Of a stretch of DNA of 64,000 bases, positions 31,172 to 42,093 are shown piece after piece; position 1 is the stretch's first letter, and each line of letters begins with the position of its first letter. The position numbers and the translations under genes were made by a program. Origin of the DNA: Franconibacter pulveris DSM 19144 (GTDB lineage: Bacteria > Pseudomonadota > Gammaproteobacteria > Enterobacterales > Enterobacteriaceae); NCBI GenBank assembly GCA_000621185.1, contig KK211224.1, positions 1 through 64,000 on the forward strand, written 5' to 3'. The notes beneath the pieces are model-generated. The model saw nothing but the letters and a program-made list of their open reading frames with translations, had not been told where the DNA came from and did not search any database.

Positions 31172-34100
31172 GTGAGGCGACTGCCGGGCATTTTACTACT
31201 CACAGCCGCAACGCTGATTGTTATCGTCGCACTGCTGGTGAGTGGCCTGCGGCTCGTTTTGCCTCATCTGAACAGCTGGCGCCCGGCGCTGCTGGAGAAA
31301 ATCGAAGCCGCCACCGGCATGCCGGTAGAGACCGGGGCGGTAGAAGCCTCCTGGCAAAACTTCGGCCCGACGCTTGAGGCGCTGGATATCAAAGCGGGCC
31401 TGAAAGATGGCGGCGAGTTGAGCATCAAGCGCGTTACGCTGGCGCTCGACGTCTGGCAAAGCCTGCTGCACCTGCGCTGGCAGTTTCGCGATCTTACCTT
31501 TTATCAGCTCCATTTTCGCACCAATACCCCGTTCCAGCAGGATCAAAACCGGGAAAAGCTGGAAACCAGCAAATTCACCGATCTCTTCTTTCGCCAGTTC
31601 GATCACTTCGATCTGCGCGACAGCACCGTCAGCTTTATTACGCTTTCCGGCCAGCGCGCCGAGCTGGCTGTTCCGCAATTAACGTGGGTGAACGGTAAAA
31701 ACCGTCACCGCGCTGAAGGCCAGGTCAGCCTCTCGAGCTTAACGGGCCAGCATGGCGTAATGCAGGTGCGCATGGACTTACGCGACGATAACGGACTGCT
31801 GAACAACGGCACGGTCTGGATGCAGGCGGATGACGTCGACGTGAAACCCTGGCTCGGCCAGTGGATGAATGAAAACGTGGCGCTGGATACCGCGAAATTC
31901 AGCCTGGCGGCCTGGATGACCCTGAAAGATGGCGATATCGCCGGCGGCGATCTCTGGCTGAAAAAAGGCGGCGCCAGCTGGCAGGGCGGCGCAGACGCCA
32001 CCCACCGCCTGTCTGTCGATAACCTGACGGCGCACGTCACGAAGCAGCAGGGCGGCTGGCAGTTCGCCATTCCCGCCACCAATATCACTATTGATGACAA
32101 GCCCTGGCCGCGCGGCGCGCTGACGCTTGCGTGGATCCCGCAGCAGGATGTCGGCGGCGCGGGCAACACGCGTAGCGACGAACTGCGCGTTCGGGCAAGC
32201 AATCTGGAGTTGAGCGGGCTGGATGGCCTGCTGCCGCTCGCCGCCAAATTCTCCCCCGCGCTTGGCGAAGTCTGGGCCAGCACGCAGCCGCATGGGTATG
32301 TCGAATCGCTGGCGGTTGATATCCCTTTACAGGCGACCAATAAAACCCGCTTTCAGGGCAACTGGAAAAACCTTTCCTGGAAACAGTGGAAGCTCTTGCC
32401 GGGCGCCGATCATTTCTCGGGCTCGCTCGCTGGCAGTCTGGAGTCCGGGCGGCTGCAGGCGCAGATGAATAACAGCAAAATGCCGTACGAGACGGTGTTT
32501 CGCGCGCCGCTGGAGATCAAACAGGGCGCGGCGACGCTGGAATGGCATAAAAATGAAGAGGGCTTCACGCTGGATGGCAAGAATATCGACGTGCAAGCCC
32601 ATTCGCTCTGGGCGCGCGGCGATTTCCGCTGGCAGCAGCCCACCGGGCAGCAGCCCTGGCTTTCTATTCTTGCCGGCATTCGCACTAATGACGGCAAACA
32701 GGCGTGGCGCTACTTTCCGGAAAACCTGATGGGCAAACATCTGGTGGACTACCTGAGCGGCGCCATCCAGGGCGGTCAGGCGGATAACGCCACGCTGGTT
32801 TATGCCGGCAATCCGCATAATTTCCCCTATAAGCACAACGACGGTCAGTTTCAGGTTTATGTTCCGCTGCATAATGCCACTTATGCTTTCCAGCCCAACT
32901 GGCCGGCGCTGGAGAATTTCGACATTGAACTCGATTTTCGCAACGACGGGCTGTGGATGTCGGCGCCGGAGGTGAATCTCGGCGGCGTGAAGGGGCGTCA
33001 TGTTGAAGCCGTGATCCCGGACTACTCGCAGGACAGACTGTTTATCGACGCCGATATCGCCGGGCCGGGTAACGCCGTCGGTCCTTACTTCCAGAAGACG
33101 CCTTTAAACGATTCGCTTGCCGCTACGCTTGAAGAACTCCAGCTCGACGGCGATGTGAATGCTCGCTTACATCTTGATATTCCGCTTGATGGCGAACTCG
33201 TCACCGCCAAAGGCGATGTGGCGCTGAACAATAACTCGCTTTTCATCAAGCCGCTGGACAGCACGCTGCATAACCTTTCGGGCAAATTCAGCTTCGTTAA
33301 CGGCAACCTGCAAAGCGAGCCGCTGCGCGCTACCTGGTTTAACCAGCCGCTGAATGTCGATTTCTCCACCGAGGAGGGGCAGAAGTCTTATAACGTGGCG
33401 GTGAATCTGGACGGCGACTGGCAGCCCGCCCGTACAGGCCTGCTGCCGGAACCGGTGAATAACGCGCTGAAAGGCAGCGTGCCGTGGCAGGGTAAAGTGG
33501 CTATCACGCTGCCTTATCGCGGCAGCGCCAGTTACAAAATCGATGTGAACGGCGATTTAAAAAATGTGAGCAGTCGCTTACCTTCACCAGTGAATAAAGC
33601 GTCGGGCGAGCCGTTGCCCTTTAAGGTAAATGTGACGGGCGACCTGAAAAGCTTCGCGCTGACCGGCAACGCCGGTGCAAATAACCATTTCAACAGCCGC
33701 TGGCTGCTTGGCGAAAAGCTGACGCTCGATCGCGCCATCTGGGCTTCCGACAGCCGTACGCGACCGCCGCTGCCTGAAAATGCGGGCGTGGAACTGAACC
33801 TGCCGGCGATGGACGGCGCGCAGTGGCTCGCGCTCTTTAATCAGGGCGCGGCGGATAAAGTGAGCAGCGCCACGCGCTTCCCGGAAAGCGTAACGTTACG
33901 TACCCCTTCGCTGACGCTGGGCGGCCAGCAGTGGAACAATCTCAGCATCCAGATGCGCCCGACGCCTGGCGGCAAAGAGGTCAGCGCTCAGGGCCGGGAG
34001 ATCAACGGTACGCTGACGATGCGCGAGCGCGCGCCGTGGCAGGCAAACGTTCAATACCTTTACTTCAACCCGAGCGCCAGCGCCAATAGCGGTTCGGCAA

Positions 34101-34975
34101 AAACCGCCTCGCCGCTTGTGGGTATGGATAGTATTGATTTCAGCGGCTGGCCCGATCTCCAGCTGCGCTGCGCCGAGTGCTGGCTGTGGGGACAGAAATA
34201 TGGCCGTATTGATGGCGACTTCAACGTACGCGGCAACACGCTTGCCCTCAGCGACGGCCTGATCGATACCGGCTTTGCCCGGCTGACCGCGCAGGGGGAA
34301 TGGGTCAATAAACCGGGCGAGCTGCGCACCTCGCTAAAAGGCGCGCTCAAGGGAAGCAAGCTGGACGCTGCCGCCAACTTTTTCGGCCTGACGACCCCGT
34401 TGCAGGGTTCCTCATTTAACGTTGATTACGACCTCCACTGGCGCGATGTGCCCTGGCAGCCGGATGAAGCTTCGCTCAACGGCGTTATACATACGCGCCT
34501 TGGCAAAGGGCAGATAGCCGATCTCGGCACTGGCCACGCCGGGCAACTGCTGCGGCTGCTGAGCTTCGATGCGCTGTTGCGCAAGCTGCGCTTTGATTTC
34601 AGCGACACCTTCGGCGATGGCTTCTACTATGACTCCATCCGCAGCACCGCCTGGATAAAAGATGGCGTGTTGCATACTGATGATACGCTGGTTGACGGGC
34701 TGGAGGCGGATATTGCCATGAAAGGCTCAGTAGACCTGCCGCGCCGCCGACTTAATATGGAAGCGGTCGTCGCGCCGGAAATCTCCGCTACGGTCGGCGT
34801 GGCGACCGCCTTCGTGGTTAACCCTATCGTGGGCGCGGCGGTGTTTGCCGCAAGCAAGGTGCTCGGTCCGCTGTGGAGCAAAATTTCCGTGCTGCGCTAC
34901 CAGATAACCGGCCCGCTTGATAAACCGCAAATTAACGAAGTGCTGCGCCAGCCACGGGCAAATAAGGCGCAATGA
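31172..34975 (+). CDS. yhdP: AsmA-like envelope lipid-transport protein YhdP
   Basis: This giant 1267-residue protein has one N-terminal TM helix (about 7-27). The rest is a periplasmic repeating beta-groove that bridges inner and outer membranes; with TamB and YdbH it moves phospholipids to the outer membrane. Length is within one residue of E. coli YhdP. The start is GTG at 31172 after AAGGAGAGAAGG. Glycine-rich C-terminal segments (VNPIVGAAVFAASKVLGPLW) are strongly conserved. Confidence 0.96.
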   Translation: MRRLPGILLLTAATLIVIVALLVSGLRLVLPHLNSWRPALLEKIEAATGMPVETGAVEASWQNFGPTLEALDIKAGLKDGGELSIKRVTLALDVWQSLLHLRWQFRDLTFYQLHFRTNTPFQQDQNREKLETSKFTDLFFRQFDHFDLRDSTVSFITLSGQRAELAVPQLTWVNGKNRHRAEGQVSLSSLTGQHGVMQVRMDLRDDNGLLNNGTVWMQADDVDVKPWLGQWMNENVALDTAKFSLAAWMTLKDGDIAGGDLWLKKGGASWQGGADATHRLSVDNLTAHVTKQQGGWQFAIPATNITIDDKPWPRGALTLAWIPQQDVGGAGNTRSDELRVRASNLELSGLDGLLPLAAKFSPALGEVWASTQPHGYVESLAVDIPLQATNKTRFQGNWKNLSWKQWKLLPGADHFSGSLAGSLESGRLQAQMNNSKMPYETVFRAPLEIKQGAATLEWHKNEEGFTLDGKNIDVQAHSLWARGDFRWQQPTGQQPWLSILAGIRTNDGKQAWRYFPENLMGKHLVDYLSGAIQGGQADNATLVYAGNPHNFPYKHNDGQFQVYVPLHNATYAFQPNWPALENFDIELDFRNDGLWMSAPEVNLGGVKGRHVEAVIPDYSQDRLFIDADIAGPGNAVGPYFQKTPLNDSLAATLEELQLDGDVNARLHLDIPLDGELVTAKGDVALNNNSLFIKPLDSTLHNLSGKFSFVNGNLQSEPLRATWFNQPLNVDFSTEEGQKSYNVAVNLDGDWQPARTGLLPEPVNNALKGSVPWQGKVAITLPYRGSASYKIDVNGDLKNVSSRLPSPVNKASGEPLPFKVNVTGDLKSFALTGNAGANNHFNSRWLLGEKLTLDRAIWASDSRTRPPLPENAGVELNLPAMDGAQWLALFNQGAADKVSSATRFPESVTLRTPSLTLGGQQWNNLSIQMRPTPGGKEVSAQGREINGTLTMRERAPWQANVQYLYFNPSASANSGSAKTASPLVGMDSIDFSGWPDLQLRCAECWLWGQKYGRIDGDFNVRGNTLALSDGLIDTGFARLTAQGEWVNKPGELRTSLKGALKGSKLDAAANFFGLTTPLQGSSFNVDYDLHWRDVPWQPDEASLNGVIHTRLGKGQIADLGTGHAGQLLRLLSFDALLRKLRFDFSDTFGDGFYYDSIRSTAWIKDGVLHTDDTLVDGLEADIAMKGSVDLPRRRLNMEAVVAPEISATVGVATAFVVNPIVGAAVFAASKVLGPLWSKISVLRYQITGPLDKPQINEVLRQPRANKAQ

Positions 34976-35064
34976 TTTGACGCGGACAATGAATTGCCGC
35001 AAGCTCGATAGATATCACCATTGTCCTCGCCCGTCAGGGCGCAAGTCAGAAGAGTAGCGAAACG

Positions 35065-36510
35065 ATGAGTCTGAACCTGGTAACTGAGCAACTGCTGTCT
35101 GCGAATGGCCTGAACCATCAGGATCTGTTTTCCATCCTTGGCCAGCTGTCCGAGCGCCGTCTCGACTATGGCGACCTCTATTTTCAGTCCAGCTACCATG
35201 AATCCTGGGTTTTAGAAGACCGCATCATCAAAGACGGCTCCTGGAATATTGACCAGGGCGTCGGCGTACGGGCGGTCAGCGGCGAGAAAACCGGTTTCGC
35301 CTATGCCGATCAGATAAGCCGCCTGGCGCTGGAGCAAAGCGCCGGCGCGGCGCGCAGCATCGTGCGTGAAATGGGCGAAGGCCGCTCTCATACCTTAGGC
35401 GCGGTCGAACATAAATCGCTCTATACCTCGCACGATCCGCTGCAAAGTTTAAGTCGCGAAGAGAAGCTCGACATCCTCAAGCGTGTGGATAAAGCGGCCC
35501 GTGCGGCGGATACGCGCGTGCAGGAAGTGACTGCCAGCCTCACCGGCGTTTATGAGCTTATCCTGGTCGCGGCCACCGACGGCACGCTGGCGGCGGATGT
35601 ACGTCCGCTGGTGCGCCTGTCGGTAAGCGTGCAGGTGGAAGAGAGCGGCAAGCGCGAGCGCGGCTCAAGCGGCGGCGGCGGCCGTTTTGGTTATGACTGG
35701 TTCCTTGAAGAGAGCGACGGTGAAGTGCGCGCGGAAGCCTGGGCGAAAGAGGCGGTGCGCATGGCGCTGGTCAACCTTTCCGCCGTCGCGGCGCCAGCGG
35801 GCACGCTGCCAGTCGTGCTGGGCGCAGGCTGGCCGGGCGTGCTGCTGCATGAAGCGGTGGGTCATGGTCTGGAAGGCGATTTTAACCGTCGCGGCACTTC
35901 CGTGTTTAGCGGGCAGATGGGGCAGCTGGTCGCTTCTGAGCTCTGCACCGTGGTGGATGACGGTACGCTGATGAATCGTCGCGGCTCGCTTGCCGTTGAT
36001 GATGAAGGCGTGCCCGGGCAGTACAACGTGCTTATCGAAAACGGCGTACTGAAAGGCTATATGCAGGACAAGCTCAACGCGCGTCTGATGGGTGTAGCGC
36101 CGACCGGCAACGGGCGGCGTGAATCCTACGCCCACCTGCCGATGCCGCGTATGACCAACACCTACATGCTGGCGGGCAAATCCACGCCGCAGGAGATTAT
36201 CGAATCGGTGGATTACGGGATCTTCGCGCCGAACTTTGGCGGCGGACAGGTGGACATTACTTCCGGGAAGTTTGTCTTCTCTACCTCGGAAGCTTATCTG
36301 ATTGAGAAAGGTAAAGTGACGAAGCCGGTGAAGGGCGCGACCCTGATTGGTTCCGGCATTGAAGCGATGCAGCAGATCTCTATGGTGGGCAACGATCTTG
36401 CGCTGGATAACGGCGTGGGCGTGTGCGGCAAAGAGGGGCAGAGTCTGCCGGTAGGCGTGGGCCAGCCGACGCTTAAGGTCGATAACCTGACGGTGGGTGG
36501 TACGGCGTAA
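35065..36510 (+). CDS. tldD: Metalloprotease subunit TldD
   Basis: This 481-residue protein acts with TldE (PmbA, not in this window) to degrade unfolded peptides and process microcin B17 and CcdA. The zinc motif HEAVGH (HExxxH) is near residue 263, followed by further conserved motifs to [10 protein letters not shown] near 370. It ends at a strong terminator, the right-hand limit of the mre-tldD block. Confidence 0.97.
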   Translation: MSLNLVTEQLLSANGLNHQDLFSILGQLSERRLDYGDLYFQSSYHESWVLEDRIIKDGSWNIDQGVGVRAVSGEKTGFAYADQISRLALEQSAGAARSIVREMGEGRSHTLGAVEHKSLYTSHDPLQSLSREEKLDILKRVDKAARAADTRVQEVTASLTGVYELILVAATDGTLAADVRPLVRLSVSVQVEESGKRERGSSGGGGRFGYDWFLEESDGEVRAEAWAKEAVRMALVNLSAVAAPAGTLPVVLGAGWPGVLLHEAVGHGLEGDFNRRGTSVFSGQMGQLVASELCTVVDDGTLMNRRGSLAVDDEGVPGQYNVLIENGVLKGYMQDKLNARLMGVAPTGNGRRESYAHLPMPRMTNTYMLAGKSTPQEIIESVDYGIFAPNFGGGQVDITSGKFVFSTSEAYLIEKGKVTKPVKGATLIGSGIEAMQQISMVGNDLALDNGVGVCGKEGQSLPVGVGQPTLKVDNLTVGGTA

Positions 36511-36531
36511 AGTCGTAAGGAAGCGGTCATG

Positions 36532-36565
36532 AAAAAAGGATACGTGCAGGCGTATCCTTTTTTTT
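36532..36565 (+). terminator. tldD terminator (bidirectional)
   Basis: AAAAAAGGATACG and CGTATCCTTTTTTTT pair around a 6-base loop, 22 bases past tldD. The A-tract on the other arm may also serve the convergent CdaR-like gene. Confidence 0.92.
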
Positions 36566-36583
36566 GTCTGATGGCGAGTTAGG

Positions 36584-37756
36584 TTACTCCGTAATCGACA
36601 GACTCTCGTTGTCCAGCTGCAGCGCGATATAGAGCAAAATGCGATCGTCGAAGCTGTCCAGATTGAGGCCGGTTATCTCCGAGATCCGCTTCATGCGGTA
36701 TTCGAGCGTGTTACGGTGGATAAACAGCGCTTTCGCCGCGAGGCTCGCCTGGAGGTTATTGGCATACCAGCCTTTTAGCGTGCGCAGCAGCAGACCGTTG
36801 CTGTCCATCTGCTTTAAACGGGCCACCGGGCGGGTCAGCTCTTTCGCCTGCCAGTCCTCCTTTATGCTGTCTAACAGCAGCGGCAAGATCAGATCCTTAT
36901 AAAAGTAGATTCGCTTCTGCGGCTGGTTGCTCTTGCCGACGGCCATCGTGGTGGAGGCCGTGCGGTAAGAGCGGGCGATGCCGCCCGCGTCGGGGAAATA
37001 GTTGCCCATGGCGAGGCGGATCTTCAGGCGGCTTCGCGCGCTTATCTGCTCCATCAACGCATGCATATATTGCCTCTGCTCATCGGGCGCCCACATGCCG
37101 CGCGCGTTGAGCGCGGGTTTCAACAACACGATTTGCGTCATCGAAACAATGGCGATAAGCGGCGATTTCTCTGTCGACGTCAGCAGCGTCTGAAGCTGCT
37201 GTAGCTCTGTCATGGCGGTATCGACGCCAAGCTGGCCGCTGTCTATCTCCACCACCAGCGCCACGCGCGGCTGGCTGAGATCGATGCCGAGACGGTGCGC
37301 CCATTCGCTCAGCATCGGCGAAGTCTGTTCCGAACGGATAAGGTTCAGCACCAGCTCTTCACGCAGGCGAACATCGCGCGCCATCATGTGCATAAGCTGC
37401 GCCTGCTCAAGCATCATTTCAGCCGTCATGCAAACCAGCTCGCCATACTGGCGCAGTTGCCCCGGGTCGCCTGTCAGACCGATAACGCCGACGATATTGC
37501 GGTTAAGGCGCAAGGGCAGATTGATGCCAGGTTTTACCCCCTGCAAATGACGCGTTACCGCATCGTCGATATCCACAATCCTTCGCTGGGAGATAGCCAG
37601 CAACGCCCCTTCGTGCAATTCGCCAATACGCTCCGGATCGCCGCTGCCGATAATGCGGCCTTTACCATCCATGACGTTGATATTGCAGTCGATGATTTTC
37701 ATCGTACGGTCAACAATATTTTGCGCCAGACGGGCGTCGAGATGGTAATCGTCCAT
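36584..37756 (-). CDS. CdaR-family sugar-diacid regulator
   Basis: This 390-residue regulator resembles E. coli CdaR (385 residues) along its whole length. The N-terminal sugar-diacid recognition domain (about 5-140) carries NVMDGKGRIIGSGDPERIGELHEGALL. The C-terminal PucR-type helix-turn-helix carries AAKALFIHRNTLEYRMKRISEITGL (about 338-362). CdaR activates galactarate and glucarate genes. It lies right beside garD, so it is probably the local activator of the gar block. It could be the only CdaR or a paralogue; the window cannot tell. ATG at 37756 is preceded by AGGAAA. Confidence 0.9.
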   Translation of the reverse strand: MDDYHLDARLAQNIVDRTMKIIDCNINVMDGKGRIIGSGDPERIGELHEGALLAISQRRIVDIDDAVTRHLQGVKPGINLPLRLNRNIVGVIGLTGDPGQLRQYGELVCMTAEMMLEQAQLMHMMARDVRLREELVLNLIRSEQTSPMLSEWAHRLGIDLSQPRVALVVEIDSGQLGVDTAMTELQQLQTLLTSTEKSPLIAIVSMTQIVLLKPALNARGMWAPDEQRQYMHALMEQISARSRLKIRLAMGNYFPDAGGIARSYRTASTTMAVGKSNQPQKRIYFYKDLILPLLLDSIKEDWQAKELTRPVARLKQMDSNGLLLRTLKGWYANNLQASLAAKALFIHRNTLEYRMKRISEITGLNLDSFDDRILLYIALQLDNESLSITE

Positions 37757-37912
37757 AACATTTCCTGTACAGAGTGGTTATCGAATCTGAATGAGAATAA
37801 CTGTGAAAATGTTGTGCGGCATTGTGCAACTGCCCAGTCGGGAAACTAAATGTAAACTCTTCGGCGAGCGTCACGTTTTGCGGTTCAGTCGCAATGGAAA
37901 GCACGCCGCAGA

Positions 37913-37945
37913 CAAAAAACCGGATGCGGAAATCCGCATCCGGTT
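37913..37945 (-). terminator. garD terminator
   Basis: ACCGGATGCGGA-AA-TCCGCATCCGGT is followed on the minus strand by TTTTTTG, 19 bases past the garD stop. Confidence 0.92.
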
Positions 37946-37963
37946 GAGGCATAGCGCGAGGCG

Positions 37964-39535
37964 TCAGGTCACCGGCGCCGGGTTAAAGACCGCGAGCTGG
38001 TTATGCAGTCCCCACTGGTCGGAAAAGGTTTTGCGACGACCGCTCGCCACATCAAGAATAAAGTGGAAAAGCTTCCAGCCCACCTGCTCAATAGTTTCCT
38101 CGCCGGTAGCGATGGTGCCGGCGTTAATATCCATCAGATCGAACCAGCGGTTGGCCAGCTCCGTGCGTGTCGCCATCTTGATAACCGGCACCGCCATCAG
38201 GCCATACGGCGTGCCGCGACCGGTGGTAAATACCTGCAGCGTAATGCCGGAGGCCACCTGCTGCGTGCCGCAGACAAAGTCGCTGGCGGGCGTGGCGGCA
38301 TAAATCAGGCCGCGCTTCGTCGGGCGCTGGCCCGGCGACAGCACCTCGACAATAGCGCTTTTACCCGACTTGGCGATGGAGCCAAGCGCTTTTTCCACCA
38401 CGTTCGCCAGCCCGCCTTTTTTATTGCCGGGAGAAGGGTTGGCGCTGCGGTCGGTCTGGCCCATATCCAGGTAATTATCGTACCAGGCCATCTCTTCCAG
38501 CAGCCGCTTGCCCACCTCTTCGTTTACCGCGCGCGGCGTTAACAGGTGGATGGCGTCGCGTACTTCGGTGACTTCTGAGAACATCACCGTGGCGCCGCAG
38601 CGCACCAGCAGATCAGAGGCGTAGCCCACCGCCGGGTTAGCGGTCACGCCGGAGAAAGCGTCGCTGCCGCCGCACTGCATGCCCACCACCAGCTCTGAGG
38701 CCGGGCAGGTTTCGCGTTTACGCTGGTTGAGCTTAGCCAGATGCTGCTCCGCCACGCGCAGGATGTCGTCCACCATCGAGCGGAAACCCACGTGCTGCTC
38801 ATCCTGCAGGCGGACAATGCTCGCGGAATCCACCGCGATTGCCGCCACATCTTCCGTGCCCTGCAGCAATCTTTCCGGCTGCAGTTTTTCACAGCCGAGG
38901 CCAATGACCATTACCTCGCCGCCAAAGTTAGGGTTCAGCGCAATGTTATGAATGGTACGGATAGGGATCACCGCAGCGGGAGCGTTAATCGCCACCCCGC
39001 AGCCGTAAAGATGGTTAAGGCCGACCACACCATCGACGTTCGGGTAACGCGGCAGCAGGTCACGCTCAATTAATTTGATAACGTAATCCACCACCCCTGC
39101 CACGCAATGCACGCTGGTGGTAATGCCGAGCAGGTTTTTCGTCCCCACGCTGCCATCGGCATTGCGGTAACCTTCAAAGGTGTAGCCTTCCAGCGGCGGC
39201 AACGGTTCGGGCACCCGGGTCGCCAGCGGCAATGTATTAAGCGGCGGCGCTTTGGGCAGTTCCACCAGCGATTCGTCAATCCAGCTGCCGCGCGCAATGG
39301 CACGCACGGCGTAGCCAATAACTTCGCCATAGCGAACGATTTCGCCATGCGCGGGAATATCAACCAGCGCGACTTTATGACCTTGTGGGATATGTTCTAT
39401 CAACTCGAGCCCATCCGGAAAACGCGCACCCGCCTTGAGCCCATTATCGTTGACAATAATCGCTACATTATCGTTGTCATCGACTTTTATATAAAAATTG
39501 CCCGTCTCAAGGTTTTTAATTTTTATATCAGTCAT
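37964..39535 (-). CDS. garD: Galactarate dehydratase
   Basis: This 523-residue metal-dependent enzyme of the UxaA/GarD family dehydrates galactarate to 5-keto-4-deoxyglucarate. The ATG at 39535 gives the same length as E. coli GarD. An N-terminal SAF domain (about 1-95) is joined to the catalytic region with [19 protein letters not shown] (near 295) and [11 protein letters not shown]. It is divergent from garP across a shared regulatory region. Confidence 0.97.
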   Translation of the reverse strand: MTDIKIKNLETGNFYIKVDDNDNVAIIVNDNGLKAGARFPDGLELIEHIPQGHKVALVDIPAHGEIVRYGEVIGYAVRAIARGSWIDESLVELPKAPPLNTLPLATRVPEPLPPLEGYTFEGYRNADGSVGTKNLLGITTSVHCVAGVVDYVIKLIERDLLPRYPNVDGVVGLNHLYGCGVAINAPAAVIPIRTIHNIALNPNFGGEVMVIGLGCEKLQPERLLQGTEDVAAIAVDSASIVRLQDEQHVGFRSMVDDILRVAEQHLAKLNQRKRETCPASELVVGMQCGGSDAFSGVTANPAVGYASDLLVRCGATVMFSEVTEVRDAIHLLTPRAVNEEVGKRLLEEMAWYDNYLDMGQTDRSANPSPGNKKGGLANVVEKALGSIAKSGKSAIVEVLSPGQRPTKRGLIYAATPASDFVCGTQQVASGITLQVFTTGRGTPYGLMAVPVIKMATRTELANRWFDLMDINAGTIATGEETIEQVGWKLFHFILDVASGRRKTFSDQWGLHNQLAVFNPAPVT

Positions 39536-39924
39536 TATCCAGTATTCTCCGAAATTACGGTAAAGGCGTTGCTTAAATAAAAAGAGCAATACGTATAAAG
39601 GCCCGCTTTAAATTAATACTGTCAGGATTATCTTAAGTCTAATGTGATGCAGATCACTGAAACTGGTGAGCCCGCCCAATGCGATGTGACTCTTTCCCCG
39701 TTTTGTGGAATCAAGCGGCTGATATTGTGCATTCATACAAAAATATAGCGAAAAAAAGCGCAGGAATTGTGTGAGTCTCTAATGATTAGCGTGATGAGCC
39801 GAGTCTATACTGAGCTGCATAAAAAAGAGCAAAACCTGTGAAGGCCCGGTTATTGCTTTATCAAAACGAATATCTACCGCTACCAGATTTACTTTCAGGC
39901 TGTACTCATACATGGGGAATAAAA
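39536..39924. promoter_or_regulatory. Divergent garD/garP control region
   Basis: This 389-base AT-rich gap holds the promoters of both arms. On the minus strand TATACG (39592-39597) is a -10 candidate for garD. On the plus strand TATACT (39806-39811) is a -10 candidate for garP, with a poor -35 at the 17-base position (TGATTA). Weak -35 elements fit activation by a CdaR-type protein. A CRP-like site lies between them; the regulator's own operator was not recognised. Confidence 0.55.
39643..39658. promoter_or_regulatory. CRP site in the gar control region
   Basis: TGTGA-TGCAGA-TCACT matches the CRP core with one mismatch. It is centred roughly 61-65 bases upstream of the inferred garD start site, the class I position, and would give catabolite control of galactarate use. 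Confidence 0.65.
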
Positions 39925-41259
39925 ATGTCTGTGCAATCAGAAGCTGTTGTATCCAGCAAAAGAGTCCCTACCCGTTTTTATATATTGCTGACGATTTTTA
40001 TTGTCACCACTATTAATTATGCCGATCGCGCTACGTTATCTATTGCCGGTACGGAAGTCGCCAAAGCGCTTCAGCTTGATGCGATTTCCATGGGTTATAT
40101 TTTCTCGGCGTTTGGCTGGGCCTATTTGCTGATGCAGATCCCGGGCGGCTGGCTGCTTGACCGCTACGGCTCAAAAAAGGTCTACACCTGGAGCCTGTTC
40201 TTCTGGTCGCTGTTTACCTTTACCCAGGGTTTTGTCGATATGCTGCCGCTCGCCTGGGCCGGCATTTCTATGTTCTTTATGCGCTTTATGCTGGGCTTTT
40301 CCGAAGCGCCGTCCTTCCCGGCCAACGCCCGCATCGTTGCGGCCTGGTTTCCGACCAAAGAGCGTGGCACCGCTTCGGCGTTGTTTAACGCCGCACAATA
40401 TTTCTCGCTCGCCATTTTCTCGCCGCTGCTCGGCTGGCTCACCTTCGCCTGGGGCTGGGAGCATGTCTTTACCGTTATGGGCGCCATCGGCTTTGTGCTG
40501 ACGCTGGTATGGGTGAAGTTTATCCATAACCCGGGCGATCACCCGCGCATGTCGAAAGAAGAGCTGGAGTACATCAGCAACAACGGCGCGGTGGTGGATA
40601 TGGACCACAAAAAAACAGATAGCCAGCAGAGCGGGCCGAAGCTGCACTACATCAAGCAACTGCTGACCAACCGCATGATGCTTGGCGTCTTTTTCGGCCA
40701 ATACTTTATCAACACCATTACCTGGTTCTTCCTCACCTGGTTTCCTGTTTATCTGGTGCAGGAAAAAGGAATGTCGATTCTGAAAGTGGGCCTGGTGGCC
40801 TCTATCCCGGCGCTGTGCGGTTTCGCAGGCGGCGTGCTGGGTGGCGTCTTCTCCGACTATCTGGTGAAGCGGGGCGCGTCGCTAACGTTTGCCCGTAAGC
40901 TGCCTATCGTGGTCGGCATGCTGCTCGCCTCCACCATTATTTTGTGCAACTACACCGACAGCACTGTGCTGGTCGTCTCGCTGATGGCGCTGGCGTTTTT
41001 TGGTAAAGGTTTTGGCGCGCTGGGCTGGCCGGTGATTTCCGACACCGCGCCGAAAGAGATTGTGGGCCTGTGCGGCGGCGTGTTTAACGTCTTCGGCAAC
41101 GTGGCTTCTATTGTTACTCCGCTGGTCATCGGCTATCTGGTCAGCGAGTTGCACTCCTTTAATGCTGCGTTGATTTTCGTCGGGTGCTCCGCGCTGATGG
41201 CGATGGTCTGTTACCTGGTGATTGTCGGCGACATCAAGCGTATGGAACTGGCGAAGTAA
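39925..41259 (+). CDS. garP: Galactarate/glucarate proton symporter
   Basis: This 444-residue major facilitator of the anion:cation symporter (ACS) family has 12 TM helices and the same length as E. coli GarP. The conserved NYADRATLSIAG motif of TM1 and the loop LLDRYGSKKV are present. The ATG at 39925 follows GGGGA; an upstream start at 39838 would add 29 polar residues before TM1. It is the first gene of garP-garL-garR-garK. Confidence 0.96.
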   Translation: MSVQSEAVVSSKRVPTRFYILLTIFIVTTINYADRATLSIAGTEVAKALQLDAISMGYIFSAFGWAYLLMQIPGGWLLDRYGSKKVYTWSLFFWSLFTFTQGFVDMLPLAWAGISMFFMRFMLGFSEAPSFPANARIVAAWFPTKERGTASALFNAAQYFSLAIFSPLLGWLTFAWGWEHVFTVMGAIGFVLTLVWVKFIHNPGDHPRMSKEELEYISNNGAVVDMDHKKTDSQQSGPKLHYIKQLLTNRMMLGVFFGQYFINTITWFFLTWFPVYLVQEKGMSILKVGLVASIPALCGFAGGVLGGVFSDYLVKRGASLTFARKLPIVVGMLLASTIILCNYTDSTVLVVSLMALAFFGKGFGALGWPVISDTAPKEIVGLCGGVFNVFGNVASIVTPLVIGYLVSELHSFNAALIFVGCSALMAMVCYLVIVGDIKRMELAK

Positions 41260-41298
41260 GCCATACAGTCAGGGTTTGAACACTTTAAGGTCTGAACA

Positions 41299-42066
41299 AT
41301 GAACGATATTTTTCCGAACAAATTCAAGGCCGCGCTGGCGGCTCACCAGACGCAGATCGGTTGCTGGTCGGCGTTAGCGAACCCCATCAGCACCGAAGTG
41401 CTGGGCCTCGCGGGCTTCGACTGGATTGTGCTGGATGGCGAGCATGCCCCTAACGACGTCACCACCTTTATTCCTCAGTTGATGGCGCTTAAGGGCAGCC
41501 GCAGCGCCCCGGTGGTGCGCGTGCCGACCAACGAGCCGGTCATCATCAAACGTCTGCTGGATATCGGCTTTTACAACTTCCTCATTCCGTTTGTGGAATC
41601 AGAAGAGGAAGCGGTGCTGGCGGTGGCCTCCACCCGTTACCCGCCAGAGGGCATCCGCGGCGTTTCCGTCTCGCACCGCGCCAATATGTTCGGCACCGTG
41701 CCGGATTACTTCGCCGCTTCCAATAAAAACATCACCATTCTTGTGCAGATAGAGAGCCAGCAAGGCGTGGATAACGTCGACGCCATCGCCGCTACCGAAG
41801 GCGTGGACGGCATTTTTGTCGGCCCGAGCGATCTTGCGGCGGCGCTGGGTCATCTTGGCAACGCCTCGCACCCGGAAGTGCAGCGCTGCATTCAGCACAT
41901 CTTTGCCCGCGCCAAAGCGCACGGCAAACCGGCGGGCATTCTGGCGCCGGTGGAAGCCGACGCTAAACGCTACCTGGAGTGGGGCGCGACGTTTGTCGCC
42001 GTTGGCAGCGACCTTGGCGTATTCCGCGCCGCGACGCAAAAGCTGTGCGACGCCTTTAAAAAGTAA
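41299..42066 (+). CDS. garL: 5-keto-4-deoxy-D-glucarate aldolase
   Basis: This 255-residue class II (HpaI-type) aldolase splits 5-keto-4-deoxyglucarate into pyruvate and tartronate semialdehyde. The catalytic base region LDGEHAPND (near 45-53), [12 protein letters not shown] (metal ligand Glu, near 151) and [11 protein letters not shown] (metal ligand Asp) are intact. It lies 39 bases after garP and 27 before garR. Confidence 0.97.
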   Translation: MNDIFPNKFKAALAAHQTQIGCWSALANPISTEVLGLAGFDWIVLDGEHAPNDVTTFIPQLMALKGSRSAPVVRVPTNEPVIIKRLLDIGFYNFLIPFVESEEEAVLAVASTRYPPEGIRGVSVSHRANMFGTVPDYFAASNKNITILVQIESQQGVDNVDAIAATEGVDGIFVGPSDLAAALGHLGNASHPEVQRCIQHIFARAKAHGKPAGILAPVEADAKRYLEWGATFVAVGSDLGVFRAATQKLCDAFKK

Positions 42067-42093
42067 TTCCCTAATTAACGAGAGATAAGCGTT

